A stretch of 64,000 nucleotides of DNA, taken from Isoetes taiwanensis. Taxonomy: Eukaryota > Streptophyta > Lycopodiopsida > Isoetales > Isoetaceae. A model generated the notes under the pieces. It was not told the origin of the DNA. It worked only from the letters and a program-made list of their open reading frames with translations, and did not search any database. Every line of letters starts with the position of its first letter. Position 1 is the stretch's first letter. The stretch spans positions 11,861,072-11,925,071 of the forward strand of contig JAJEKV010000040.1 in NCBI GenBank assembly GCA_021234155.1, read 5' to 3'. A program made the translations under genes and the position numbers. Positions 26,466 to 37,150 of the stretch are shown piece by piece.

Positions 26466-26955
26466 AGGGTTTAATCTCAGCCGTTGATCTCTAGATGTTA
26501 TGTCCAGTAACATTATGTGGCCCAATCGGTTATGACCATAACAAAGATGTTATGGCTGCCACTGGTGATTTTCTTTCTTTTGGGTCCTCCGCCATAGCCA
26601 AGCAAAAATGCCAGCAACAAATCCGTCGCCATAGCCAAGCAAAAATGGCAGACAACAAATCCGTCGCCATAGCCGGGCAGCAGTTCTAACAAATCCGGGA
26701 AACAAATCCGGGCGCCATAGTCCGTCGCCAGTTCTGCAGTTCTAATAGTCGCATGCAACCACCGCAGCATCCGTCTACAGTTCTACAGTCGCATACAACC
26801 ACGTCCTCCCCTCGGCGTTATGGGCCAGAAAAATGGCCTCGTGGCCATATGGCCAGAAAATTCCTCGGCCTACTACCGTACGACCTCAGAATTTCCTGGC
26901 CACATGGCCACTCGGCCATTTCCTGGCCTATAACGCCTCGGGAGAGGACGTTATC
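26466..26955. repeat. Repeat family R2 copy 1 with a foldback end
   Basis: It opens with 'atctcagccgttgatctc...agtaacatt...tggccca', shared with 58970-59560. At 26802-26953 an inverted repeat of ~32 bp arms (gtcctcccctcggcgttat / ataacgcctcgggagaggac) encloses a GGCCAT-rich centre. It is non-coding and probably a non-autonomous DNA element. Confidence 0.6.
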
Positions 26956-27639
26956 TAGCCCTTCTTTTTAATTCTAATCGTAGATGGATTTCACCCCTTT
27001 TCTTCTTCTTTTTTTCAATAATAAAAGCTCATGTTGCCCCTTTTTTTTATTCACCTTTCGTTTGACCCATCGTAAAAAGCAATCGTAAAGGCTCATGTTG
27101 CCCATTTTTTTTTGCTTAAAGGAGGAGTTATTAAACATTTTGAAAGTTACTTTGAACATTTATAGTCTCACGTAAACTTTATTGGAAAAGAGATATGACC
27201 ATATAAAGTTTTTGCATGCATTTAAAATTAGCTTTATGCCTCAACATGTTTGACATTTAGGTAATAAGTTTTTTTTAACCAAATAGTACATTGTCTTAAC
27301 AATTTGCATGGTCTAAGAATCTACATTGGCATTAAAATAGGGAGATTAAGTCAAAATAATCTGGCTAGATTGCATATGATATTTGTGTATTTAATTGCAC
27401 ATTGGATCTAAGTCTAATTTGACACATTGGTTTAGTAGGTTAAAAACTAAATACTTGATGTACATGAAATTTTCTCCTTTTTTTTGTTTTCCTTTCTTTT
27501 GGTTTGTTGGAATATATGCATTTTGGGTATTATCTTTTTACTTTGCATGATATTTTTTATTTAAGGTAGAAAGATAGTTGTCCATTGAAGTTATTGTTTG
27601 TTTTCATTTACACCTGTGAATTATTGAACAGGTTCAACA

Positions 27640-27975
27640 TGTCGAGCTCGGAAAGTAGTGGCAATGCCAGGGATAGTTGCTTGCCACGTCGCATCTTGAC
27701 AAAATCATCTTCTTCCTGAAAACCTTTCGAGGCAGGGGTTTTTTAATCCTAGTAGTAATGATTGCACTAGCCCATTGTATGGGTCCCATGACCTATTGGT
27801 CTCCGTGGACGTTAAAAAATTTATTCTATTCTATTCTATTCTATTCTATTCTATTCTATTCCTCATCACTTGAAAAGCCAACATCTTCAACATCTTCATC
27901 ATTTGGCGAACCAAATAGGAAACGAGCTAGAAGAGACCCAAACAAAGCGTTTTATCTCCATCGGGGCCGTTGTTG
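27640..27975 (+). pseudogene. N-terminal exon split by a SINE-like insertion
   Basis: From the ATG at 27640 the frame reads MSSSESSGNARDSC and PRRILTKSSSS. A ~150-bp repeat then intervenes, and coding resumes with SSLEKPTSSTSSSFG and EPNRKRARRDPNKAFYLHRG, ending at a GTAAGG donor. The two Ser-rich halves abut exactly at the insertion. The basic NRKRARR stretch looks like a nuclear localisation signal. The family is not recognised and no downstream exon was identified. Confidence 0.55.
27716..27872 (+). mobile_element. SINE-like retroposon, copy B
   Basis: About 105 bp of body (starting 'tgaaaacctttcgagg', with ggggttttttaatcc and 'ggtctccgtggacg'), then 'ttaaaaaattt' and an (ATTCT)n tail. 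It shares its body with 6470-6580 and 29231-29400. No pol III boxes were recognised with confidence. Its insertion into a Ser-rich coding exon is clear from the flanks. Confidence 0.75.
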
Positions 27976-28469
27976 GTAAGGTGGTGAAATAGAGCTATAT
28001 GATTAGCTATTTTTTGAACATGTGATATTATAGCAATGTCGATAGTTAACATGACAAATTTTTTGTAACATCTACCATCATTTTTTACTATGTCAAATGC
28101 TATATTTTGAGCTATAATTTGCATGTCATGGTAATACAATGAATCTAGTGCTACAATTTGCTAGAAACTGAAAGGTCCTTCCATCATGAAAAATCCGAGC
28201 AATTGATTTAGTACCTAACCTTATACAAACTTACTTGTTTTAGTTAGAGCTCTGTTTGAAGTGGGAGATTGAATGATACTGGAGATCTCTTGCATTTTTT
28301 TGCATCTTCTTATCTATCTTTGACAAGAGAAGTCTTTCACAAACTATATGTTGCTATAATAAGAGGATATGACATCAATCCTGAGGGTAACATGACTATA
28401 CAATTATTTGAGGACATGCAACAACAGACATAAAGCCAAATTCTATTAAATTCAAATATCTCCTAGTCA

Positions 28470-28625
28470 TGGGGGCTTGCTTTTTGCATTGAGCATTCAA
28501 GATGGTTGCTTTAGCGCTCTTCAAGTTGTTGTTCTAGTAGATGACATTTTAATTGCAGATTTCGACGAAGAGGCCTTCCAAACCCAATTGCACATTATCT
28601 TTGCCCTGCCTTGCTAATGTTTTGG
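28470..28625 (+). mobile_element. Ty1/copia reverse-transcriptase fossil fragment
   Basis: The short stretch 'VVLVDDILIADFDEEAF' matches the copia RT active-site region (YVDD box and the following D-E block). Only about 150 bp is recognisable. It is an old, broken fragment. Confidence 0.65.
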
Positions 28626-28845
28626 TAAGAATTTCCTATATACACAAGACAGGAAAATGGTCACATGTCAGTTTAGAGCTGAATACCTGAAACATGCAAC
28701 CCTAAACCATTAGAATTCAGGGAGTACAGAATGTTTGTCATCCAAAAGCTAGCAACTTTCTCTGAGTCTTCAATAGATACTTTGAAATTTTCAAATATGA
28801 CTTGGGACATAACTGAAAATGCACATGCATAACTTCACTTCCCCC

Positions 28846-29230
28846 TTGTTACTAAATGACGTCCCTAGTACGTTTCTCTGTCTCTTACTTCTGGTCACAA
28901 ATTAAGCTCAAAATTAACTGTTCAAAATGCAGCTACAATGAACAACAACCCAGAGTATTTTGGATACTATATATGACCCATAGTATTTCAAAACTTTCGC
29001 AAAGAACAATCCAGACTATTCAGAAAACTAAGCATGATCTTACATTACATACGTTGTTGTCGCACATGCTTCAAGATTTTGATCACTTTTCAAAGAAGCA
29101 AGCGCAGATGTAGGAGATGGTTTAATTCATTATCAGATGCTTGTCTTGTGCTGGACCAACAAGTTTAGGAAGAACTTATGTTTTCAACATACATGAGGGC
29201 ATTTATGACCCTTATATTTCAACAAAGTAA
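28846..29230. repeat. Diverged repeat R3, left of LINE 1
   Basis: Shares ordered phrases with 35140-35345 in the same orientation ('cccc-ttgttac-aaatgac', 'aatgcagctacaat', 'agagtatt', 'catacatg.gagcat'). Identity is roughly 70% by eye. LINE 1 lies between the two copies. Confidence 0.5.
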
Positions 29231-29400
29231 TACAAAGAAGGAAGGAAGGAAGGAATGTATTTTTATCGTCCACGGAGACCAATCGGTCTATGGGACCCAA
29301 TACAAAAGCGCAGCAAGCGGATTACTACCCGGATTAAAAAACCCCCGCCCCGAAGGGTTTTCGAGGGAAAAACCGTGGCAGCAATCAGCCTACTGACAAA
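29231..29400 (-). repeat. SINE-like body at the 3' end of LINE 1, copy C
   Basis: On the minus strand it runs from 'ccctcgaaaacccttcggggc' through ggttttttaatcc and 'ggtctccgtggacgataaaaatac' to a (TTCC)n tail ending at ~29231. It is continuous with the LINE 3' region and carries the same tail type as the free copies. It is either the LINE's own 3' UTR or a SINE beside it. Confidence 0.65.
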
Positions 29401-29599
29401 CTGTTCCAATATACAAAATGCAAAAACACACAAATATATACACTCATGCACCGCACCCGTAGTGCCTGATCAGCGGGCAGCCAGGCGGGGGCAAAGGTGA
29501 GCTCGCAGATCCAAGATCGAATGTAATGACTCCGTGAGCATACGACCCGACATGTCTTGGCGTGTTCATCAGCAAATGTAGGGGCAAGTCCGGCCGTAC

Positions 29600-32500
29600 T
29601 AAGGGAGCGATTCGCCCGGATCTAAGGGAGCGTGATTCGGACCGAATGTCGGGCAGCTCCGGAAAGTGTGAGACTCATCCTCAATGGCACCCGCTTGACA
29701 AAGACTGACAGAGCCTGCCCCGGGGGGCTCCCCAATCCACCCGCCCGCCTCGATGCGAAGATGGTGGGCACCGCGTGAATGGAGGCAATGAGTTCGCGCT
29801 TTTTCAGGGCAGCTGGGAATGCAGGTAGAGCCAAGGCCCTGGGCTAACACGGGGTTTATATGCTCCTTGTAATGGGCCGCTTTTGACTTGCTCTAGAGCG
29901 CCGGTCCCCAGAGCTTGCCAAGGAAGCAAGCTGCCTAGGTACTCCCCGCAGTCGCCACGACGGCCTCGCGGTCCACTCCGCGACGCACTGTCCTCGCAGA
30001 CGCTCCATCCGGGCGAACCACCGATCTCTCTTACCCTCCAACAGACTCGAGCCGCCGGGCCCATTGCCACAGCCAGAAGCCAAAAAGGGAGCCGAGCATC
30101 ACTCATATTAACCACTTTCTGAAAAATAGACGATGTGTCTATCATATCCGCTCACTGGCGGAAGAATCCAGCTCGCAGCTAGAATTTGGTAGGGGATCAA
30201 GGTTTCACCCCAAGTGCTCCGTGGCAAAAATGCCTTCTCGCGACCTGCTCCAAGTCATTCCTGTGTCGCCAAAGAGACAACCGGCCCCAAACCTCGACTC
30301 AGCATTGTATGACAGCTCAACCAAGTGCCCGAAACAGATGTGACCGATGGCCCCAATCATAGAGCTCTGCCTGGTGATGTTGTTCTCGCATGGCATAAAG
30401 CGCTTTCACCATTGTCACCCCAGAAGCGGATGGACGCCTCCCAACAGAGCGAGGAGGGGAACTCCACCCCTAGGTACTTGTAGGTGGGCGTGACCTCCAC
30501 AGGCTGTCCCCGATATGTGAGTGCAGTGAGGTGGGGTGGCGTGGGAAGAGGATATGAGAACCACCCTAGTCTTGGCCGATTCACGCAAGCATGTCTCAGA
30601 GCCCCACGTATCGTGTCTAGGGCATCCGTGATGAGATCGTGATAGCTTCGGGTGTGGGGCCGAAGGTCAACATCATTCGCATAGATGAGCTGGCGGATGA
30701 CCGGGTGCAAAAGTTGTATGCCATCCTCCCCATGCTCAGGAAGCCAGGGCTCTAACTGATCAATGTAGAGGCCAAAAAGTGTTGGTGAGAGGGGGCAGCC
30801 CTGTCGGACCCCGATACTACTGGTGAATGCTTGGCCCGTCGGCTACATCCTGCCAAAACAACTCTCGCATAGATCAGATATGGCATTCTCGCACGCAGCG
30901 GCAGCCCTGATTGATGCGTCTAGCTCATAGCTTTTTCCGGGGGACCAGATCAAAAGCCTTCGCGAAGTCCACAAAGCAAAGAATACAAGTCCCGCCGATG
31001 GTTCCAAACTGTCTTCAATCGGTGCCGCGATGTAAAGATATGGTCAATCGTTGAGTGGCGGGGTCTAAAACTTGCTTGTGTGAGGGCTTGCACATCTGCT
31101 GCCTCCGCCCAACGGGTCAACTGCTGCTCGAGAATGCCAGCCAACAGTTTGGCAAACACTGAACTGACCATGATCGTCCGGTAATTGGCCGGACAGTGTG
31201 GGTCACCCGCCTTGTGAATGGGGACAACCCCGCTTGTGGTCCATTGTCGGGAGAAACCTTCCCCGCAATGCTCGTTGGCGGGGTAGTGAGGATCGGCACC
31301 GGCCGGGTACGCTCCCGCCCATTTGAGTAACTCTACCTCAGATACCATCGAGGTCACCGCCTTCCCATTAGCCAGCCGTTGCAGGCCCTCCACAACATCA
31401 TCCTCCGCGAGAACCAATGGGGGGCCATCCTGTGGGGATATGGGCGTACGCGTCCTTGGTGGGTCATAGAACTGGCCGCAGTATCGTTCCCACTACCCGT
31501 GTGATGTCCCTCAGAGGCCGGGCTGGCCTTGAAGCACTCAAGGCCAAAAGGTTCGAGGATGAGTGTCCAAGCAGCCGAACATCTCCCCGATGCCCGGCAA
31601 GGTACCGCGCCTTTGTCTCCTTCGGATGGGTGCAGATGCGTGGTGGTGGCACGCAAGGGTACTGGATCCGGGATGTGACCGGGCTGGCACTTTACACTCG
31701 CATCAAACCACGGTTACACGAAAATGTTAGCGTCCCCCGAGCGGCGGCGTGTGTGGGGGGGGGGGTCGCCACAAAGCACCTCGCCCCCCGCATCCCGTAA
31801 TAGCGAAGTCAACTGACTGGCTCGCTGCTCTAGTGTGGGGGTCCGCGAGAATTGCTAGCGAGGGCGGCCCATGAGCATCTTCGGCGTAGTCCCTCGCTGC
31901 TCATAATCTAGTCGCGCCCGAGGATGGCGGGGTTGGCATAGTGGGGGTTTCCGGGCGCTTGCCAAACCATGTCCAAATAAAGTGGGAGGTGATCCGAGTC
32001 GACCTCCTCCTCATCTCATTTTGTCGGTGCCACCCTAAACGACCGATGAGATGCATATCTTCTTAGCGACTCACGAGCACATAGTCCACCACACTAGACC
32101 CTCCCCCGATTGTCCCGTGCGCAGTGCACTTTGCAGAAGCGGGCCACCGTGGCGAGCCATTGCAAATTATCAAGTCAAAAATACCACATAGCAGAGCAAC
32201 GGTCGCCAAAGCGAGTGACTGGGCGCCATCCGGAGCCTCGTGGCGTGGTTGCGTCATGGACGAAGCCGCAGGACATCGTCCGCCGAGGGGTCAAGTCTCA
32301 TGGGCTGCTCCACTCTCGTCCTGCATTGAAATCCCCAAGAAGGACGACCCTACCCAACTGCTTGTGCTGCTGTATGTCATCATATAGATCGACATAAGGG
32401 TCCATCCTATCCGCATCGGAGTGGCTGCGATAGAAGGTGCTCTCTGCGTGAGGGAAATAACAGCGCCGTAAAAAGAGGGTTGCCACCGGTATTATGCACA

Positions 32501-33170
32501 CGCAACCCACAAGTACCGGGTTGGTGTCCGCCTATCTTACGGAGGGTAACCGAATGTGCCAAGGTTGTCCGGTAGTAGCAAGCAACCCCACCATGACCCC
32601 TCGGTCTCCGCATGTGTATTGAAGACCGAGAAATGTTGGTATATAACCCTACAGATCGTAGCCTATGCCCAAAGATGCTCCCATGTCTCCATGAGAAAGA
32701 TGAGATCCATATCGGCCGCCACTGAGTTGAGAATGCCCCCTTCCGCCAAGGGAAGCCCTCGACAATTCCATGAGACCACCCGAGGCACAATTCCTATTTG
32801 TCGCCACTGCGGTATGCGCAAAATGAGTGCTGAGGGAGGACTCGGACGCAGAGGTCGAAAGGGAGAAGTAGATGGAGCGGAGGCAAAGATGTGGTTGAGA
32901 GGGCGGGTCGCGGAGGGGGAGCGTGAGTAGGAGCAGGAGAAGGGGGCCGTGGGTAGGAGAAGCGTAAGGTGGCAACGCTCGGGGGCGTGGGGCCGCAGTG
33001 GTTCCGCAGCAGCAGGTCGGGCGGAAAAATGTGCATCCCCGCCTCGAACCAATCCTTCCGCAGCACCCCTTGGTGGCGGATGCCTCCGGACCCTGACAAG
33101 CTCCCTCGCTCGCCGCCTCCCTGTTGTGCAGGTGTGAGGTCCCGGCCCACGCACAGGATCGCCCCTTCAA
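29600..33170 (-). CDS. LINE 1 ORF2: endonuclease, reverse transcriptase, Cys/His C-terminus (frames interrupted)
   Basis: This is the LINE enzyme that nicks the target and primes reverse transcription there. The AP-endonuclease signatures are VSWNCRGLPLAEG, MDLIFLMETWEH, HGGVACYYRTTL, LLGDFNA, SSVVDYVLV and (copy 2) DSDHLPL. The RT region has NYRTIMVSSVFAKLLAGILE, QASFRPRHSTIDHIFTS and GVRQGCPLSPTLFGLYIDQL, with an active site reading IYANDVDL in place of the usual YADD. After RT, QPVEVTPTYKYLGVEF marks the thumb side. The C-terminal motif is LCQAGAIEDESHTFRSCP (C-x..-H-x4-C type). Small indels shift the frame repeatedly, so no full-length protein is encoded as given. Confidence 0.85.
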
Positions 33171-33189
33171 AGATCTTGCCCCGACGCTA

Positions 33190-34436
33190 ATATGGCATCA
33201 TGCACCTCATGCATCCGCTAAATCGCCCTAATATGACAATACGGTCCACGACCGGGCCCCGAGCCCCATGGGGCTGCCGGGAAATGTGAACTCGCCTGTG
33301 GAATGTCATCCGTCGAGAATGTGTGTTCTGGATGTTGTGGGCGGTGACTCTCCCCCTCCTCTTTCTCGCATGCCTCGGACTACCCAGATTGTGGCCTCTC
33401 CGTCTAGCAGCTCTTGGAGTTCGACCTGACCGGGTCAAAGGTGGGTGAGGGTAGGGCCTGGCGGGGGTGGTGGCGGTGGTGGTGGCCGGGATGGCGTGGG
33501 GTGGCTTGAGTGCGGGGCAGCAAAGGCGCGGGTCCTCGGCCGCCGGCATGCGTGGCCGTGCATACCGGGGTTGGGGGGGTAGCTGCCCCCAGCCGCCCCG
33601 CCCCGGTGAAGTCGGGAGCACAGCTCTTGCGGTGGCCCGGGCCGCTTCTTGGCCATCTCCCCGTCAGACCGCCGCGCCGGGACTATGAACCCGGTGGGGA
33701 GACCCCGCCCCGCCTATGGATTGCTGCAACCTCTCGGAGCTCCCGGCTCGAGTAGCGGCGTGCTCGAGCTCCGGCCTGCGCGTCCATAGGGAGGCTTTCC
33801 TCGATGGTACTCGAAGAACCCGAAGGCGTATGCGGCCATGCGCAGGCGGCGGCTGTGCTCCCCGATGCCATGGTGGTGGCTTTCTCAAACCTCGACTGAA
33901 GCCGAGGGCCGTGACCATCGCCTCGTGCATTGCCCAGCTCCCTCTCCTGTGTCATGGTGTCCAGAGTGATGAACACAGAGTCCAGACGGGCCCGCATGTT
34001 AGCGAGCTCCTGCCTGGCCTGTTGCCATTCGAAGTGTGCCAGGCCATCTTCTACATGCTGTGTGTGGGTCTCCAGGCCTGTGATGCGGTTCTTCTCGACC
34101 CCCAGTTGCCTTCTGAGCACATGGGGTGCCGAGGACTCCATCTCCACTGTCATGCGGCCCAGGCGGCACCTTTGTTAGCCTCAATCACGGGACTTTGTTA
34201 GCCTCCACCGCCGCTTTGACGTGGCTCCAATTCTCTGCCGAGGCAGGAGTTCCTGTGTGGTCTGAGCAATCAATCCCTTCCGGCCGGGCTGGCCGCGCTG
34301 AGGGGGCCTTAGCCTTAGCCCGAGCCTCCTTCTTCATGAAGGATGACTCTCCCCTGTCCATGATGGCCGATCGGGACCTTTTGTGTGGCGGCCCCTCGCC
34401 TTGGTTTTCCCAGGCTGGCCCATCTTCTGTGGCCAT
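33190..34436 (-). CDS. LINE 1 ORF1: coiled-coil, putative RNA-binding protein (frames interrupted)
   Basis: The ATG at 34436 begins MATEDGPAWENQ. A Lys/Arg/Ala-rich segment follows (KKEARAKAKAPSARPARPEG), then a heptad-like region with LRRQLGVEKNRITGLETH and ARQELANMRARLDSVF, as expected for the trimerising coiled coil of LINE ORF1. The C-terminal half is Pro/Arg-rich. No CCHC knuckle is visible. The equivalent ORF1 in the second copy starts near 62571. Confidence 0.6.
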
Positions 34437-34439
34437 GAC

Positions 34440-34756
34440 TTCCAAAGTTTGAGGGGTCTCTGGCTGCGAAAAGGGTGCTCAGAATCCAATTTGGGGACTC
34501 GAAATCGCAATCAGAGCATCTTTTGGGGGTTTGGGGGTTTTGGGGGTTCCAAAGTTTGAGGGGTCTCGGCTGCTAAAAGGGTGTTCAGAATCCAATTTGG
34601 GGACTCAAAATCGTGGTCGAGCACCTTTTGGGGTTTGGAGGTTTTGGGGGTTCCAAAGTTTGAGGGGTCTTTGGTTGCGAAAAGAGTGCTCAGAATCCAA
34701 TTTGGGGACTCAAAATCGCGGTCAGAGCACCTTTTGGGGGTTTGGGGGTTTTGGGG
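34440..34756 (-). repeat. LINE 5' UTR monomers, three tandem units
   Basis: Units 34440-34546, 34547-34650 and 34651-34756 (107, 104 and ~106 bp) each begin 'ttccaaagtttgaggggtct' and end in a G/T-rich 'gggggtttgggggttttggggg'. They sit just upstream of ORF1, like the promoter monomers of mouse L1. Confidence 0.92.
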
Positions 34757-34910
34757 CTAGAGAGAGATTGTAAACCCTAGAGAGAGAAAGCCAGAAAGGG
34801 GCAAATCAAGGGGGCTCTATGCAAGGGCAGTGAGGGCGCTAGAGAGAGAGTGAGGGCGCTAGAGAGAGAGAGTGAGGAGGGCACTGGGCGCTGGGAGGGG
34901 ATAAAAGCTA
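34757..34910. repeat. GA-rich leader upstream of the monomers
   Basis: Repeated 'ctagagagagag' and 'agtgagggcgct' phrases. It is present in both duplicates (here and ~62898-63045) and probably forms the outer LINE 5' UTR. Confidence 0.6.
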
Positions 34911-35139
34911 AGGAAGTCTTAAAATGATTGGAGTATGGGGACTAGCAATGAGGTTGAAGGAGATGAGGTTGAAAGAGAAATGTAGAAAACACTAGTTATA
35001 ATTTCAACATTAACACTAGAAACAGTGTATCATTACCATCATGGACTAAACTTAAATATCTATTGCTATACTACAACAAAAATTAAAATTGAGCGGCATG
35101 CTCTGTACCTACAAATAAGGCTACGAGTAATAAGACTAC

Positions 35140-35345
35140 TTCCCCCTCGTTACCAAAATGACTGATAATCTCCCTCTCTTAATTGTAATCGCAGATGAAG
35201 CTCAGAATCAAATGTTGAAATGCAGCTACAATAAAGAACTACCTAGAGTATTTAAGTTTGGAAGGAACAAATCTTTTTAGCATACATGGGAGCATCTGCT
35301 ACGCTTATATCTCAAAAACTTTTGGTGTAATTAGGAGCAAATTTT
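35140..35345. repeat. Diverged repeat R3, right of LINE 1
   Basis: Counterpart of 28846-29230. A separate internal duplication is also visible: 34978-35073 and 35365-35460 both read 'aatgtagaaaaca...catcatggac...taaa'. Confidence 0.5.
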
Positions 35346-35888
35346 GTCAAATTAATACGAAGAGTAATGTAGAAAACAATGGCTATGATTTCACCTTTAA
35401 CAATAGAAAACACGTATCCTTGCCATCATGGACCAGATTTAAATCTCCATTTCTATATTAAGCACAGTTCCATTATCTTTGGGCAATACCTGAATTTGTG
35501 GACTTTTTCTAGAAATCTTGCTTCAATAAGTTTTCATATACTAACCAACATCCCCAACGAGTGTCGCATATACTTCGGTAACAAGCACAGGAACCTTGGC
35601 AGTATTGGATAGCTTCTTCTTATTGGAAGGAGCCCAAACATACTACAAGAGGATGGGGGTATAGTGTCAACAATTGTGTCAAGAGGTAAATGTAGTGACA
35701 ATTTTGTGTCAAATGCTACTATCTTGACACAAAGTGCTCATGTTGTATCAAGAATGCGTCAAATCAGTAGTGTCAAATATTTCATCAAGGCAATGGCCGT
35801 GTTTTTGTCAAATTTACGTTGCAGTTTAATGTCAAAATTTTCATCTAAACAATGATATTTTTTTGTCAAATTTACAATGCATATTCAC

Positions 35889-36471
35889 ACACAAACCATT
35901 AACGTCCAACATATAAAAATTAAATCTCCCAACACATAACAACCATTGACATTAACAACCAACACATAACTACCATTGACATTAATTAACACAACCATTG
36001 CGTCCAACACATTTAAATTAAAATCCCCCTTAAACCCCCTTTGGTTTGGGTGCATATTCACACAGGGGGTGACGTAGGGCAGCGAGAGCCCTCATAATTG
36101 TATTTTGCACGTACAAAATCAACACCATATAGTATTCCGCTTGAAATCTTATAGTATTTTGCGAATCTTGTTATACAGTATAGCAAATTTTGTATTTGCA
36201 TACCCCACAAACGAGGAACTTTATGTACGGTGTAGATTAAGGAATAAGGGGTGAATATGCCTATCCAACAGCTCTCGTTGCCCGGAGTCACCCCCCGTGT
36301 GAATATGCACCCAAACCAAAGGGGGTTTAAGGGGGATTTTAATTTAAATGTGTTGGACGCAATGGTTGTGTTAATTAATGTCAATGGTAGTTATGTGTTG
36401 GTTGTTAATGTCAATGGTTGTTATGTGTTGGGAGATTTAATTTTTATATGTTGGACGTTAATGGTTTGTGT
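35889..36471. mobile_element. Foldback MITE, copy 3
   Basis: Arms of ~220 bp ('acacaaaccattaacgtccaac' / its complement) carry the family block 'ttaaaccccctttggtttgggtgcatattcacac'. The loop contains 'gcataccccacaaacgagga'. Its right side is followed by 'ttttttggccccttcggggcc'. It lies next to the subterminal repeats of CACTA element 2. The arms contain a repeated 'caacacataac.accattgacatta' phrase. Confidence 0.92.
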
Positions 36472-37150
36472 TGCAAAAAAAATTTTTTGGCCCCTTCGGG
36501 GCCTTAGGGACGCCCCCCGGTGTGACAAAAATTTTAGAATTCAAACCAGAAAAAAACTAGAATTCATTTGAGACTTTCATCACCTGTAGCTTTTGAATTT
36601 CATCACAATAAAACAAATAGAACATAAGTAAAAGTTACCATAAAGATAGAGCGGATTGATCCCATTATTCTGAAAGTCATAAAGTTTGCAACACCCATAC
36701 ACAAACATTATTCAACTGGAATTTAACAGCGGCCTTTGCATGGATTCTTGTGGTGAGAAACCAAAGTGGGAAACTTTTCTGCTTGTTAGCACAAGGATCT
36801 AGAAGCCTTGGAATTTGCTTAATAACTGCCTCAAAATCTAAAAATGCATGGAAATTTTTTGCAACCTTCATTCGGAATGAGCCATAAAACAATATCCAAT
36901 AGCGCAATCATGTATTAATCAGCTGGTAGGATGTGAAAGCCTACCAAACCCGGCCGAAAAATTGCTGTTTTAGCATAGATAACTTAACCAAACATATCCA
37001 TATCATAGACTACCAAAAAGATCTCAGAGAGAGCTTTCCAACGCAATAAAAATCATCTCAAACAGAGCTCTGGATCAAAAGTTATGATAAGAAATGTGTT
37101 GCCGGCGGAGAAACTGCACTACATGCGCCCTTCAAGCCCATTATGTGCCC

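Larger units (their letters stand above)
29231..34900 (-). mobile_element. Non-LTR retrotransposon LINE 1 (near full-length, decayed)
   Basis: In minus order: a 5' UTR with GA-rich leader and three tandem monomers (34440-34756); ORF1 (~33190-34436); ORF2 with AP-endonuclease (~32000-33170), reverse transcriptase (~30330-31420) and a C-terminal Cys/His motif (~29620-29850); then a 3' region ending in a (TTCC)n tail. GC-rich compared with its AT-rich surroundings. Reading frames are interrupted many times by small indels. Its 5' two-thirds is duplicated at 59742-62897. Confidence 0.88.
31572..35876. repeat. Segmental duplication, copy 1
   Basis: Collinear with 59742-64000: LINE EN/ORF1, UTR monomers, ~730 bp of flank and the CACTA terminus. 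In the AT-rich flank (34900-35876 versus 63045-64000) I count only about ten substitutions in 950 bp. Because sequence outside the LINE is included, these are a duplication and not two LINE insertions. Confidence 0.9.

Noticed and set aside
32949-34201. Long plus-strand open frames in the GC-rich LINE
   Set aside because: They are antisense shadows of LINE ORF1 and ORF2 in GC-rich DNA, where stops are rare. The minus strand carries the recognisable endonuclease motifs.
36058-36384. 108-aa minus ORF
   Set aside because: It lies wholly inside the loop and arms of foldback MITE copy 3.
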